A DNA stretch of 64,000 nt, taken from Pachyseris speciosa. Lineage: Eukaryota; Cnidaria; Anthozoa; Scleractinia; Pachyseridae. The stretch lies in the NCBI GenBank assembly GCA_016490735.1, contig JAEMWC010000077.1, forward strand, positions 1,416,001 through 1,480,000, written 5' to 3'. Positions within the stretch are counted from its first letter, which is position 1, and every line of letters begins with the position of its first letter. This document shows positions 12,655-23,430 of the stretch, one piece after another. The translations under genes were made by a program, and so were the position numbers. Below the pieces are notes generated by a model that ran no database searches, was not told the DNA's origin, and saw only the letters and a program-made list of their open reading frames with translations.

Positions 12655-15600
12655 TGATGATGATGATGATGATGTCAGTAGCAATGACAGCGTTACTGAT
12701 GATGGTAAAGATGTTAATGTTGATATGATTTATTGATTATGATGATAATCGAGATGGCGGAGATAGTGGTGGTGGAGGTGGAGATGGAGATGGAGAGGAT
12801 GATGGTTATTCGGTACCGATAACTGTGGCAATGGCAGTGGCGATGGGGAAGACAGTCGTGATGTTGATGGTGGTGGCATTGGCAGTTGCGATTGCAATGG
12901 TGGTTGTGATGACAATTGCACTGGCAATACTAAAACATTGGCAATGGCTATCCTAGATGAAGCTCTGGTCCCACGTGACGGTACAAATTATTCTCGATTA
13001 GAGTAACATTAGGCCTTCGTTGCGTGGCTGATCTCTGGTCTTCTTGTGCTGTGAGTTTAGGTTTTTACTGACTCAACATCTATTCGTCGATGTTTAAATG
13101 GATATCATAATTTAGTACCAGCATGTTATTTGTTTGTTTGTTTGTACTTCATAGGCAAGGGAAATGTTAAAAACCAGTGCAAAGAACCTGAAGGAAGAGT
13201 TTGACATAACTGTGAATCCTGAAATGGTTCCTGTTGATGGCCGTGTGTTACCAGCGCCCAAAATTAAGCTTGGACCCCAGGACCAAGCTCTGGTACCACG
13301 TGACGGCTCATGGGACATGCGCGACAAAGCACTTTACGAGGGAGCGCGCATTGAAACATGGGCACTTGCCTGTTTTGCGCCTCCCCAACGTTGTAATGAG
13401 GACACGCTACGGAATTTTTGTAAGCAAATGTCCTTAGTATCCAATCGAGAGGGAATGAGGATGACAGCACAACCAGCTGTCGTTAGATATGCAAGGGGCA
13501 GTAGAGAGGTATGATGTATTTTAGTTCCGTTTGTGTCCAGGCATCCTATTCATCCCCGTAAGCAAAGCCGCAATAATTATTTAAAAAGATTGCAATGGGC
13601 AGCTTAAGTGGACTATGTCACGGGGTTTCCATTTAAGCTGGTGTTTGGCCATAGCATTTTTCACTAGCGAAGTACTCATATCTCACGGTAGGAAAAAATT
13701 CTAGTGAACTATATTTAAAGACTAAACCAGCCTACGGAAGTTTTTGGTATGACTCAGCGGTAGCCCTTAAAAACACGCGGCCACTATTTTTCAGTTTAAA
13801 TCTATTTCCATTCTGACCAACCGTCGCTAAAGACACTTGGACGGCTACTTTCAGTGCTTTGATGTTGTAATTATTAACAGTTTTTTTACTGCCCGGTTTC
13901 CATTGGTGTAAGTGGGCATTTGGCTTTCACATTTTTGCATAAAATAGCTAACGTTTCCAAAACAAGCTATGCTGCAGGTATGGAAAATGCCAAGAAGATC
14001 GATGATAAGTTCACGATGACCAAAAATCTGAGAGGCCGGACAGAATCTCCAAAAATCCGTAGAAAGCGCCTTAACTTAAAAGAAATCGTGGAAACGAACT
14101 TTCGTGGACTAAACAGAACATTGTCCCGTAATGTCGGTCATCATAGAACATGGAAGAGGAAGCGAACCTCAGTCACTTGTATAAAGCCCGGCTAAACCAT
14201 CAAACGTTTTCGTCCAACATCGTGTTTGCTAAACACAACGTGCGGTGGCTAAACGGACGAACAATGTTTAACCAAACACCAGACAAAGTGAGTCCACAGA
14301 ACGATTTTTGTGTTTGCAGATGGTTGCTTTTTCTCGCTCGTGCGAGTTCTGTTGGAAGAGATGGCCAAACGATCAACTACATTTATTCGTTAAGCAAAAT
14401 TTTGGTTGAAAGTGTTTGATGTAGATCTAACGAGGACAACCATTTCAATCCAAAGTTGAGGGAGGCGGATAAACGGTCAAACATCTTTTTCCAACACGAT
14501 GTTGGACGGAAATGTTTGATCAAATGGGCCAGGGCTTAATCCCCAGTTGAAACTGGGGTAGTGCTCATTTTGACTAGCACACTCATAACTGCATTACGCA
14601 GTCACATTAAGGCATATCAAAGATGCAACCATCCAAGACCTCCAAAGTGAGTGAATATAGAAATAGAAATGCATGTAACATCAAATGGAAACTCGGAAAA
14701 AAAATCAGAGTTCCAAATGGGAACTCGGATTTTTTTTTCCGAGTTTCCATTTGGTGTTACATGCATTTCTATTTCTATATTCACTCACTTTGGAGGACTT
14801 ACATCTTTCAAACTGAAAATGCCAAAATGGGATGGGTTCAGTGATGATGAACACAGCGTTTAAGATATTTTACAATTTTTTCGGCTGTTATAATTTGCTC
14901 ATCAACATTTCTCAAACATAACCACATAGCAAATTAGTGCTATCTGTTTTCAGAACAGTTCTTACAATAGTCCAATTTCGAGTTCGCCATGACCGCTGAA
15001 TAAAAGTACTGAGAACGCATTTGTACAGGGTTAGCCTCGACCTAAAGTAAAATTTCACAAATTCCAGCGAGAAGATGACCTGTTTACAACTCTGTCTATT
15101 GTTTAACTTTCAAATCTGTGGCACCTTCCCGCCGGTGTTTGTGAATATTTTACTTCAGGTCGAGGCTAACCCCTTACAAATGCGTTCTCAGTGCTTTTTT
15201 TCAGCGGTCATGGCGAACTCGAAACTGGACCATTGCCTCGATACTTTATCCTACTCTATTTCCTCTGCTAAATTGGTAAACTGTGTTAGTTCAACAAGTC
15301 CGTCAATAAACCCCTGGGCAGCTGCATTGGAAAAAACAGAAATGATTAACCCTAATCATGTTTGATAGGTGGAGCGTTTGTTTGCTGACTGGATGGTACA
15401 ACTCAGAGGACTACAGCTCATAATGGTTGTGCTACCAGGAAAAGACACAAATCTTTACTCAGAGGTCAAGCGTGTTGGCGACAGTGTGGTTGGCATTCCA
15501 ACGCAGTGCGTGCAGCAAAAACTGGTGCAGCAAGCCAAACCTCAAGTGTGCGCTAATATCTCACTGAAAGTCAATGCCAAACTGGGAGGGGTTAACCATG

Positions 15601-18600
15601 TTATTGACCCTTCAGTGAATCCTGTGTTTACGGAACCCACCATTGTGTTTGGCGCTGATGTGACCCACCCCTCCCCTATGGAAATTGGCATTCCATCTAT
15701 TGCTGCTGTTCTTGCCAGTATGGATCGTCACGCCTCCAAGTATCATGCTCGTGTTCGAGCACAGAAACACGTGAAGGAGGCAGGCGCGCAGGAGATCATA
15801 ACAGATTTGGAATCGATTGTCAGGGAGCTTCTTATCGAGTTCTACAAAGCCAATGGAAAGCTCAAACCCTCTAAAATTATGTTTTACCGTGATGGTGTCA
15901 GTGAGGGTCAGTTTGACCAGGTGCTGGCTCATGAAGTGCGTGCGGTGCAAGAGGCTTGTATTAAGCTTCAGGAAGGGTACCGCCCACGCATCACGTTTGT
16001 TGTGGTGCAGAAAAGACATCACACAAGACTTTTCTGTGAAAACCCCAGAGATGCCTCTGGTAGGGCACAGAATGTGCCACCAGGTACCACAGTGGACAGT
16101 GGGATCACTCACCCTTACGAGTTTGACTTCTATTTGTGCAGCCACTACGGAATCCAGGTATTTTGTTTGTTTTGCGTTTAAGAGTGATCTAGTCAGTGTA
16201 AACGCTCCAAAATGTGGATTTTTACTCCTTCGGTCGTGCTTGGATACTTCATGCAAACCATGACTAATTAATGTCGTGTCAGATCAGACATGATTTGTTT
16301 CCTTGTTGAACGTTTAAAGCTTTACGCCCTCTTTTGCGCCCCACTAGTAGTTCACTGAAAAACGTGCCTGAAACACCTTTTTCGTGGGTCGACAGTTGTG
16401 GCTGCGACAGTTTCCCCAACGCATGGTTAAACTTCAATGTTCGTTGCAAAAACCTGCTGGATTGTTCAATAGCGATTTAGAAGACATTTTTGTTGCTCTG
16501 TCCAGGCTTAGATTAAGCTGACGGTGTTTCGACTCTGAATTTCTTTATCATTGTAGTGTATGCGGCGTGTGTGACCATTGTTGGACAGGAAGGTTTAAGT
16601 GAAGTGCTTTGTTGGAGTGCTTTTTTCGGATTTTTTCTGTTATCATATTTTTCTTTATTGGTGTTGATTCTTATTTACCGATTATTGTTGTGTTTAAAAA
16701 AAATTTAATCACAATCTGGCTTTCTGCTTCAGGGAACAAGTCGACCCACACATTATCACGTGTTGTATGACGATAACCATTTCACCGCTGACAGTCTGCA
16801 ACAACTCACCTACCAACTCTGTCACGTGTACGCCAGATGCTCTCGCAGTGTTTCTATACCAGCCCCTGTTTATTACGCTCATTTGGCAGCTTTCAGAGCC
16901 AAATATGTCCTGACCGGCAATGGAGTTGTTGTAAGGTAGGGAAACTCTAATTTTCTTTTAGCAAACAAGATGATTCCAGATTAAGCTAGTTTGTGACAAA
17001 AACAAGAACCTGACCTCTGCGGATCAACTTAGACGAGATTTTTTTAATTAGTCAAAAGACGGCAATTTATCAATCTGTTGTCAAGTCCAATTAATTTTCT
17101 GTTTTAGTTTTTCTTTGTAATTGGTGCAAGGCAAGCAGAGAAAGGCAAGGTCAAAAAGTGCAATATTAACAGCTGTAAAAGGAAGTTTTGACCATGAAAT
17201 ATTTTCTCGTTCTAAACGACATGGATTCGATTAAGAATCTGTAAATTCCTTGTGCATAACAGCGGATCCTTACCTAAATATGCCAATCGAGTAACTACTG
17301 CTACCCCGCCTGTTAGCTATTAGCCAGATATTTGAGGAGGGCGAAAAACGAGGGAAGAAAATGGCGCGGGGACTGGGGGAAGGGGCGAAAGAAGAGCCCG
17401 TATGACCTCATTACCATTACCATTTCTTTAACGGACCAGTTCTGGTATACCCTCCGATTGGTCAATCTTGACATCATTGACAGGAAACATGAACACCCGC
17501 AGTGCGGTTGTCATTCTTTTCGATCAGCATCATGGCGAGCGCGGTTCGCACGCGTGCCTGGGAGGAATCCAAGATTTTCATTTTCTCAGAGATTTTCAAG
17601 ATGTGAAAAAAAACTTCCCTTCTAAAGCTTGGCTCATTGGAAAGACGTGTTCATGATTATATAGAGCGGGTTCTGTAAAAGTTTAATTTTACACCTCTTT
17701 GCACTCAAGCGAAAATAGCCAATCCGTTTAAAAGGGCGATGAAGTCTTCGAAGAATAATGCGAGAATGCGAAATTTGTTTCGGTACTACGGGGAGCTGCG
17801 GGCTCTCAGAGTCCTGGAGAAAGGAGTTACGATGTTATAAACTTGGACGCCAGGAGAACGCGGTAGTGCTGGATGAAGTCCTGTCCATGACAGAACAATT
17901 GTAAGCTTATGTTCATGTTTTCCATTGTCAGGGCCAAGATTGTTCTTTGTGTTGCCTGTATTTCCGCACGCGCGATTGTGATACAGTTCGGCAAAAAATA
18001 TATTCCATGATCATCAATGCGAGTGACAGTTCTGGCCTACGTGAGACAACTGGCTTGTGACAGTGCCTGGTGCTTGCCAAGATTGTGGCCAAATGAAGCA
18101 AAGACACAAGTTATCGGCTCCAGAGAGTACCAACCATTCCACGTATTTGCTGAAACTCCAAAAATGAAAACGTGTGGGATGGTTTCTTTTTTCTTCCAGT
18201 ACATGTGAGCCTTTTCTTGAAAATTCGGCATGCAGGATCCTCGCATGTTTACCCGCGGTTATGTAAATGACTCGCGCCAGAAATCCGAGAGCGATTTGCG
18301 TAATTGACAAATTGACATTCTGACGGTAGAAATCCAATCAGGTGAATGTGGGCGGAACGGGGTCGTCAAAGAAAATCTCAGTCGCAGGGTCTCTCTCTTC
18401 CCTTTCCCCTTTCTCTACCCCAGCCCCGCTAAATTTTCTTCGCTCGTTCTCGCACGCTCGCCCCAAATATGTGAGAGCCTGGAATAGGCTAGTTAGCTAT
18501 CCGATGAAGTTTCTTCACGGTACAGAAATCCGGCTATTGACGTCCGCATCCGCGGCTTGAGGTGTGGGTGTGTTAAAGTCTTGCCATTATATTCTGTTTA

Positions 18601-18691
18601 TCCTAGCAGCACAGAAGCCATGGATTTGGAGAAATGTACAAGGGCTACTCAAGTGAACGAGAAAATGAAAGGAGTCATGTATTTTGTGTGA
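7128..18691 (+). CDS. Argonaute protein, copy 1 (exons 2-12; first exon outside window)
   Basis: Small-RNA-guided effector of the AGO clade (miRNA/siRNA binding and slicing). Exons: 7128-7271, 7862-8136, 8552-8608, 9992-10262, 10778-10909, 11582-11756, 12325-12499, 13155-13508, 15369-16157, 16733-16935, 18607 (or 18610)-18691. Every junction is GT-AG and in phase, giving about 885 residues with no stop. The order is N domain, L1, PAZ, L2, MID, PIWI. The slicer tetrad is present: D in GADVTHP, E in QEIITDL, D in [11 protein letters not shown] in [11 protein letters not shown]. The MID 5'-phosphate pocket residues are also kept (Y and K in LYSEVK, Q in TQCVQ, K in VNAKLGG). It ends MYFV-stop as metazoan AGOs do. 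The exon phase at 7128 requires an upstream exon ending in phase 1, which is not in the window. Which numbered AGO this is cannot be told. Confidence 0.9.
7862..8136 (+). CDS. AGO copy 1, exon 3 (start of N domain)
   Basis: Flanked by TTTTTCAG and GTGAGT. Encodes [19 protein letters not shown], then LYHYDVEI and [14 protein letters not shown], the conserved start of the Argonaute N domain. Paralogous to 42777-43078. Confidence 0.92.
8552..8608 (+). CDS. AGO copy 1, exon 4 (57-nt microexon)
   Basis: Nineteen codons, [19 protein letters not shown], between CTAG and GTTTGT. The same length and nearly the same sequence occur at 44732-44788. Confidence 0.9.
8986..9034. repeat. Imperfect CTG/CTA triplet repeat in intron 4
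   Basis: TACTGCTGCTGGAGCTGCTACTACTGCTACTG-type triplets in AGO copy 1 intron 4. Noncoding. Confidence 0.7.
9992..10262 (+). CDS. AGO copy 1, exon 5 (N domain end and L1)
   Basis: [18 protein letters not shown] ... [15 protein letters not shown] ... [18 protein letters not shown]. The TPVGRSFLP block is the L1 signature. Acceptor ends at 9991; donor GTAAGA starts at 10263; ends in phase 1. Confidence 0.93.
10338..10412 (-). repeat. tRNA-derived SINE head in intron 5 of copy 1
   Basis: On the minus strand it reads CCCATAGCTCAGTGGCTAGAG (box A TAGCTCAGTGG), then GGTAATCTGAAAGGTCATG and a degraded box B (GGATTCCC). The orthologous insertion sits in intron 5 of copy 2 (50446-50522) with a better box B, GGTTTGATTCC. 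Confidence 0.65.
10778..10909 (+). CDS. AGO copy 1, exon 6 (PAZ start)
   Basis: [20 protein letters not shown], the L1/PAZ boundary (Argonaute VIEFMCEVL-type block). Enters completing GTA and ends in phase 1 before GTATTA. Confidence 0.92.
11085..11150 (-). repeat. Degraded tRNA-SINE fragment in intron 6 of copy 1
   Basis: Minus strand: AAGCTCCGTGGTTGAGCATC then GGTAATCGGAAGGTCATTAG, which is tRNA-like as far as the variable arm. A counterpart occurs at 51870-51905 in copy 2 intron 6, where the retrozyme-like insertion interrupts it. Confidence 0.55.
11582..11756 (+). CDS. AGO copy 1, exon 7 (PAZ)
   Basis: [16 protein letters not shown] ... [15 protein letters not shown], the PAZ core that holds the guide 3' end. 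Donor GTACAT at 11757. Confidence 0.93.
11940..12270. repeat. Intron 7 minisatellite (about 20-bp unit), copy 1
   Basis: Degenerate tandem units of the type AGAGGTGTCCATCTTAG. The same array fills intron 7 of copy 2, where it is several-fold longer. Confidence 0.85.
12325..12499 (+). CDS. AGO copy 1, exon 8 (PAZ end and L2)
   Basis: [19 protein letters not shown] then [19 protein letters not shown]. It holds the CCCC run that is CCC in copy 2, and stays in frame here (58 codons plus 1 base). Confidence 0.92.
12603..12676. repeat. (AAT)n(GAT)n microsatellite in intron 8
   Basis: About 16 AAT units run into about 8 GAT units. A G/T-rich GATGGTGGTGG stretch follows to about 12920. Similar G/T-rich simple sequence follows exon 8 of copy 2 (59285-59470). 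Confidence 0.95.
13155..13508 (+). CDS. AGO copy 1, exon 9 (L2/MID)
   Basis: Encodes [33 protein letters not shown] and [11 protein letters not shown], i.e. L2 entering MID. 118 codons, phase 0 at both ends, donor GTATGA. Confidence 0.92.
13509..14183. other. Intron 9 of copy 1, upstream half
   Basis: No conserved coding segment, RNA or clear repeat identified before the TIR element at 14184. Confidence 0.5.
14184..14538. mobile_element. Short TIR element (MITE) in intron 9
   Basis: Left AAGCCCGGCTAAACCATCAA...TCCAACATCGTG is the inverted copy of the right CACGATGTTGGA...TTTGATCAAATGGGCCAGGGCTTA. Length about 355 bp. No transposase. Target duplication not resolved. Confidence 0.65.
14637..14803. 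repeat. Near-perfect hairpin (foldback MITE) in intron 9
   Basis: CCTCCAAAGTGAGTGAATAT through AACTCGGAAAAAAAA at the left is matched base for base by its reverse complement ending ACTCACTTTGGAGG. Arms are about 66 bp around a roughly 30-bp centre. Confidence 0.9.
14969..15232. repeat. Foldback element in intron 9
   Basis: Left arm (TCGAGTTCGCCATGACCGCT ... GGGTTAGCCTCGACCT) and right arm (AGGTCGAGGCTAACCCC ... AGCGGTCATGGCGAACTCGA) are about 95-bp inverted repeats around an 80-bp loop. Confidence 0.88.
15369..16157 (+). CDS. AGO copy 1, exon 10 (MID and most of PIWI)
   Basis: A 263-codon exon. [17 protein letters not shown] and TQCVQQKLV form the MID pocket. [18 protein letters not shown] and [12 protein letters not shown] supply the first three slicer residues (D, E, D). 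[12 protein letters not shown] and [18 protein letters not shown] are PIWI landmarks. No stop or indel. Confidence 0.96.
16733..16935 (+). CDS. AGO copy 1, exon 11 (PIWI C-terminal part)
   Basis: [17 protein letters not shown] ... [19 protein letters not shown] ... [14 protein letters not shown]. The His of YYAHL completes the DEDH tetrad. Ends in phase 2 before GTAGGG. Confidence 0.94.
16936..18606. other. Intron 11 of AGO copy 1
   Basis: GT-AG intron between the last two exons. No recognisable gene or repeat; the short ORFs in it are not supported. Confidence 0.6.
18607..18691 (+). CDS. AGO copy 1, last exon (C-terminus MYFV-stop)
   Basis: One base completes the phase-2 codon left by exon 11. 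The exon then reads [18 protein letters not shown] and MKGVMYFV before TGA 18689-18691. The x-MYFV/A end is diagnostic of metazoan AGO proteins and packs in the PIWI core. The acceptor is the tandem TAGCAG; using 18607 or 18610 changes the protein by one Ser. Confidence 0.88.
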
Positions 18692-19137
18692 TGATCACCA
18701 TAATCCAACCCAGCTATATTTACAACTATCGACATCAACTATTGGGGTTTAGCGCCTGACGATTGCATATCGAAACTACATCTTGTGCCGCTGGTGTGAG
18801 GATCAACCCAATTAACGCCTTAGGTACAACTGTCCCAGCCGATATCCAGTTTTCAAGTTTCAACAATCAAGAGAACTTTGCATCTTGCGCAAGCATCCAA
18901 CGAGTTTTTTTAACCACACTTAACGGATGTTATATAAGACTGCCCAGACGAAATGCTTACTGACTTCAAGAGCTTTCTTTTTTAATTATTATTTATTTAA
19001 TATTTTTTTTCAAGAGCTTTCTTCTTTATTCTTTCTTTTCGGCTGAAGACTTTGAACAAGCCCAACTAAGAAGGGGTAACAACAGCAATCTTTATTTGTA
19101 CTCTCTTCTTGCTAATTTTTAACAATTTGCAATATGT

Positions 19138-19143
19138 AATAAA
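19138..19143 (+). terminator. Candidate polyadenylation signal AATAAA for AGO copy 1
   Basis: First clear AATAAA after the stop codon, 447 bp downstream. The choice is tentative because the surrounding DNA may be repeat-derived. Confidence 0.35.
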
Positions 19144-21234
19144 CAAACAAAGTAAGAGTACTGGCTGCCTGGAATAACCATAGGGGCTAGTGGAGCCAGG
19201 CAGCCAGTTAATATAAGCATAAAGGGAATTCACTGTAAATTACAGGTGAGGGAGGCGGCACAAATCCACACACCAACGCACCCACGCACACACACTCAAG
19301 ATACAGACACACACAAAAATAACAAAATGTGATAAACGGAAAATAGATATAACAACTAGAACAAAGAATGTACTACGTTATTAGGAATTTATAAGTATTA
19401 TGTATTATGTTATATTATTGAAGTAACAGAGGACACGATTAGTAGCTATCAACAACTAATAACACTAGAGTACAATTTAAAATAGTTAAGACAAGGAAGG
19501 TAACATAGTTTAGCTGTAAAATAACTTATAACTAATTCGACTTCCGGTCTATGGATGACCTTTTTTAAACTTCCAAAGACATTTGGGCCTGAAAAACTAG
19601 TCATCGTCCAGTGCCTCGATTACCACAAAAACCTTGGAAAGATAAAATGTTCAAAACTTCATGAGACTAAAAACTGCACTGGGCGGGTTTTGAGTGGATA
19701 CAAAAAGGATTTGGAAAGTACTTTTGCTGGCCCACGATTCTCCTGGAGTTTTGAGAAACGGAACCCAGGCGTGCGTTTCTCAATACTTTCCAGAAACTCT
19801 TTTACGTCCAATGGTTTCATTGCCAGAAATTCGATACATAAGAAAGCACGGTATGCAATTGAGAAATCCATAGGGTTGTTTTGCCCAAAAAGCAGGAGCC
19901 AGTCGACAGGAAACCAACTTGAAAAATGCTTCTCGGGCCCGAAATGTTTTCAGGAGGTTTGAGAAATGCACGCCAGAGCCGAGGTGTTGAAAGACCGATT
20001 GGCGCCAATGCTTGCTTAAATGTAAGGGTAAAGCACAAGTTGTTATGGTAGTTAACCTGAATCGGCGCTGAACGTACTTCGAAAACTGAACTCGGTCCAT
20101 AAAATAAGTATAGCTGAGGGACCGGTGGGAATAGACGTGGCGCCATAGGTTCATTAGTGAGATATAAAGCTTAGCGATTTGCCTAAACGGATGGCTTAAT
20201 AACATTCAAAGATCAGCCAAAATAACGTTTATCTTAAGAAATTTTAGTCGTACCATAGAAACCTGACCTGTGTCAAATTTACGTCAGCTGCGTCGCTCTA
20301 GACGTCTTCAGGTTGAAATATTTAAGGCCACGAATATTGGCACAGTTTATTGTCAGCTACCTTTTCCCATCGACAGATGTAAAAAAGTAAAGATTAATTA
20401 GGACTCCGAAAAAATGCTTGCAACCTTTGAATATGAGTATAAGCAAGAAAAACAGGCTAATAACTAACTTATATTGAGATGCATGCCAAAAGACAATAAA
20501 ACGTTAGAGAATGGTATTGCAATTGCAATATGCAGTGAAATGTTGCGTATTTCTTTTCACATGGCTCGTTTTCTTCTGATCTTCCAGGCTGATTGTATTG
20601 AATAGCATTCTCAACTTCCTAAGGGAAATAATAACTTTGAACTTTCCCTCGCGACACGCCGACATGCAACGCATTTCACGCACTGGTAAACAAACCTTAT
20701 ACAGTTTAAGTTAAGCATAAACAACTCTTTTTTGATTTTAAATAACACTGTAATTACGAACAGTCAACGGAAATTCGACGAATCTACTTTCATTCAATGT
20801 AAATAGTTAACAAAAACAAGTCGCTTGAATTGAATTTGAGATGTTTTTAAAATGTATGACGTCTTGCGCTGTCTTTACTATATTCATCTAGTATTCACAG
20901 CAAGACTTAGAGGAAAGTGATCACTGGATGACTTTCCTTCCGGAGCAACGTTTTCTTTCGAACGAAAACAGTTTCACCCCGGGACGAATTGCTCACTTAT
21001 AAAAGTCTTCAAACACCAAGTGTGTGTAAAGTGTGTAAACACGAAGAGGCAAATAACCAGACACCGGGTTGAAACTCGTCCCGGGACGAGTTCTATGAGA
21101 ATGCGTTTTGTCATACATTCTTTTTGCCAGTTCACTATGCAGTCAAGTGTTCAAAGATAGCAAACAATTAGGGATTATCGAACTTCTTTTACTAATTGTG
21201 TGAAACTCGAATTAAACTGACAAACTAAGTTGTC
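19144..21234. other. Intergenic DNA between AGO copies, first part
   Basis: Unremarkable sequence with a short inverted pair TTGAGAAACG/CGTTTCTCAA near 19750-19785. The ORF-like stretch at 19555-19962 has no recognisable domain. No gene supported. Confidence 0.5.
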
Positions 21235-21239
21235 ACCGG

Positions 21240-21345
21240 TATCGCAGAGGTCGTGGGTTCGAATCCCGTACAAGCCTGAATTTTTTTTAAGGCTCTATTT
21301 TCATTATTGCTAAGTAGTGTTCATAACTGCGATGATCAGTCACAT
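21240..21345 (+). repeat. tRNA-derived SINE, 3' half
   Basis: GGTATCGCAGAGGTCGTGGG, box B GGTTCGAATCCC (about 21258), then a T-rich joint and AGGCTCTATTTTCATTATTG...AAGTAGTGTTCATAACTG. The same tail occurs inverted and direct at 54380-54530. Box A is not clear, so it is 5'-truncated. Confidence 0.65.
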
Positions 21346-21583
21346 ATTAAGTTGTTGTCCGTTGTACATATGTTTAGTGCTGTGTCAAATAGGTTCAGTT
21401 TTTCAGACATTTAACATTTCATCAAGTTGATTAATTTAGCCTTAATCTGTCAGTTTAGATCATCAATTTGGCCTTTTCAAATACAGGTTTGCGAAACAAA
21501 CAATCGTACAGACTGAAAAAGCAATAACGGTGAAAGAACACCTTACAAAAGAAGTCTCAGAGTTTGGAATGAGGCCGCCTTAC

Positions 21584-22596
21584 ACTGGCAGATCCAGGGG
21601 GAGGGTCGGAAGGATCCGGCCCCCCCTTCCTTAGCCGAACTTTTTTTTTTCTACTATGACTTGTTTGACGCTGAAATTTGAAATTCTCGCATCGACAGGA
21701 TCGCCTATTATTACTCAACTGGTTGACTTGTTTTTTTCATGGAAAGCCATTTTATTTTGCTTCTTCTCTAAATTCCGGGCATATTTCCACGATGAAATCT
21801 TATTTTTAGCGGTACCCTCTGATGGTCACTCACCTCTTCTGGCAAAGCAGTTTTGTCCAACCAGCGTTACACACGTGATCGTCTCCTTAAATTGATTAAG
21901 AAACGAGGATGGCGACGGCAACGAAACCGTTATTTCAAAATATATCTTCTCATTATTGTAGCACTTGTTCGATTATTCCAATTTGCCTAACTTGTAAAAT
22001 GTCGGCGAACTATCCAGGAACTAAATTTCTAAAAAATTGCCATCATGTGCCCACATTCTCGACAAAGCCTAATATTTGGTCATTTCATGTTGTTATTTTG
22101 CAGAGGATGGCAAAGAAATGAGAAACGAGGACGGCGATGGCAACGAAAACGTCATTTCAAAATATAATTCTAGTTACTGTAACACTTTCAATATTATTAC
22201 AATTTTCTCAACTTGTTAAAATCATCCAGAAACTAATTTTCTATGAATGGCATTAAAGTAAAGTTGATTATAAAGAAAGTAAAATTTGCGATCATGTGAT
22301 CACGTGCTGTTTTGCTGAGGACAGCAAAGAAATGTACCAAAATGTAAAACGCACGTGCAGAGCAATTGTTTTCGCTCATTAAACCTGTTGTTTTTGTCGT
22401 TCTCGTTGACGTTCCCGCCCTCGTTTCTAAACTCCCTTTTGTAACGGCGGCTGGGGTGGGGGCTGAGGGGGGGAGGGAGAAGGCGGGGGGGGGGGGGGGG
22501 GGGGAGTTGTTGTGGAGAACGACGGAGTGGCGAGGAGAAGGAATTTGAGGTACGTTTGGACTCCCCCTATCAAAAATGCCTGGATCCGCCCCTGCC
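21584..22596. mobile_element. Candidate hAT-like non-autonomous element
   Basis: The right end CCTGGATCCGCCCCTG is the inverse of the CAGGGGCGGATCCAGG terminus common in hAT elements. The left end GGCAGATCCAGGGGG is a degraded match. The interior has no transposase. No convincing 8-bp duplication, so the boundaries are tentative. Confidence 0.4.
22485..22504 (+). repeat. Poly-G run of 20
   Basis: Twenty uninterrupted G inside a wider G-rich tract (22441-22504). Confidence 0.95.
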
Positions 22597-23162
22597 TTAT
22601 GAGGTGCTTAAACAGTGAGGTAAAAAAGTTGACTGTTTCATCACTCCCAGAAAGAGAATGCAGTTTGTACATGCTCCAGGGGGGTGGGCGGGGGGAGCTG
22701 TGAACAAAGTCATTACAGGAAACGTAAACTAAATCCTTACAGGACAACTCCTCATTCAGTGACAGGAGTTCATAATTTTGAGATCCTTTTCAGGAAAAAC
22801 AAACAAACAAACAAACCAGAAACAAAGACAAATCAAATAACTTTGCCATACGGCCCACAAACGCAAGTCTCGGGAGCATGCTGATCTCCACCGTGAGTAA
22901 ACAGCACTTCAATCAGGTCTATTCGATCACCGTTGCGTTACATGTATGTCACGCTCACTACGTATGTCTGAGGACCTCTAAGATAAGCATTGTTATACAT
23001 ATTAATTTAACATTTGCTAAAACGACGGGGATCTTCTCTTTACCTCTGCAAAGCCAAATAAAAAATTTAGCAAGGGTATGTTTTTGGTTTTGAATGAGTC
23101 AGGCTTCAAACAAAGCAAACTATGTTGAACTGCCGTAAAGAAAGAATCAAGGTGATCTGAAC

Positions 23163-23268
23163 AAGTCCGCAAATGATCCCAGAACCCCAAGTGATCCCCA
23201 AATTGGACCACAAATAATCCATGCAAATGATCCCCATATTGGCCATGGATCGCAAATCATCCCGAGCA
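23163..23268. repeat. Relic of the GCAAATGATCC subterminal array
   Basis: Four or five decayed copies (GTCCGCAAATGATCCC, CCCCAAGTGATCCCC, GGACCACAAATAATCC) ending CCCGAGCATTGG. One terminus of the family represented intact at 4731-6168. Confidence 0.75.
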
Positions 23269-23270
23269 TT

Positions 23271-23430
23271 GGTTAAACTTTGAGGTCTACGTCATGGTTA
23301 TCCCCCTTTAAGATGAGCCAAGCATGCATATGTAATGTTTTCGTTGCACTGACGTTTTCGATTTACCTGTAAGGGAACACGAAAGCGTTTTGTGGTTATT
23401 TAGGACTCAGACCAGCAACAGAAGAATGCC
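23271..23430 (+). promoter_or_regulatory. Second copy of the 5' flank of AGO copy 2 exon 1
   Basis: GCATTGGTTAAACTTTGAG then TCTACGTCATGGTT matches 27545-27575 with about two mismatches. GGGAACACGAA...GTGGTTATTTAGGACT matches 27650-27685. The shared blocks lie just upstream of the AGO exon-1 ATG at 27738. No exon-1-like coding sequence follows here, so it is a partial duplicate of the promoter/5' UTR. Confidence 0.6.

Noticed and set aside
12955..12990. Echo of exon 9 (AGCTCTGGTCCCACGTGACG) in intron 8
   Set aside because: About 25 bp resemble 13285-13312, too short to claim a duplicated exon.
15612..16256. 214-codon ORF on the minus strand across the AGO PIWI exon
   Set aside because: Shadow of the strongly conserved plus-strand exon; no domain.
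19555..20205. ORFs on both strands in the intergenic region
   Set aside because: No recognisable motif, overlapping in several frames and both strands, local inverted repeats; treated as noncoding.
21487..21600. Candidate last exon of AGO copy 1 with a KAITVKEHLTKE-like peptide after TACAG
   Set aside because: In phase, but lacks the MYFV end and runs into repeat-like G-rich sequence. The exon at 18607-18691 fits phase and the diagnostic C-terminus far better.
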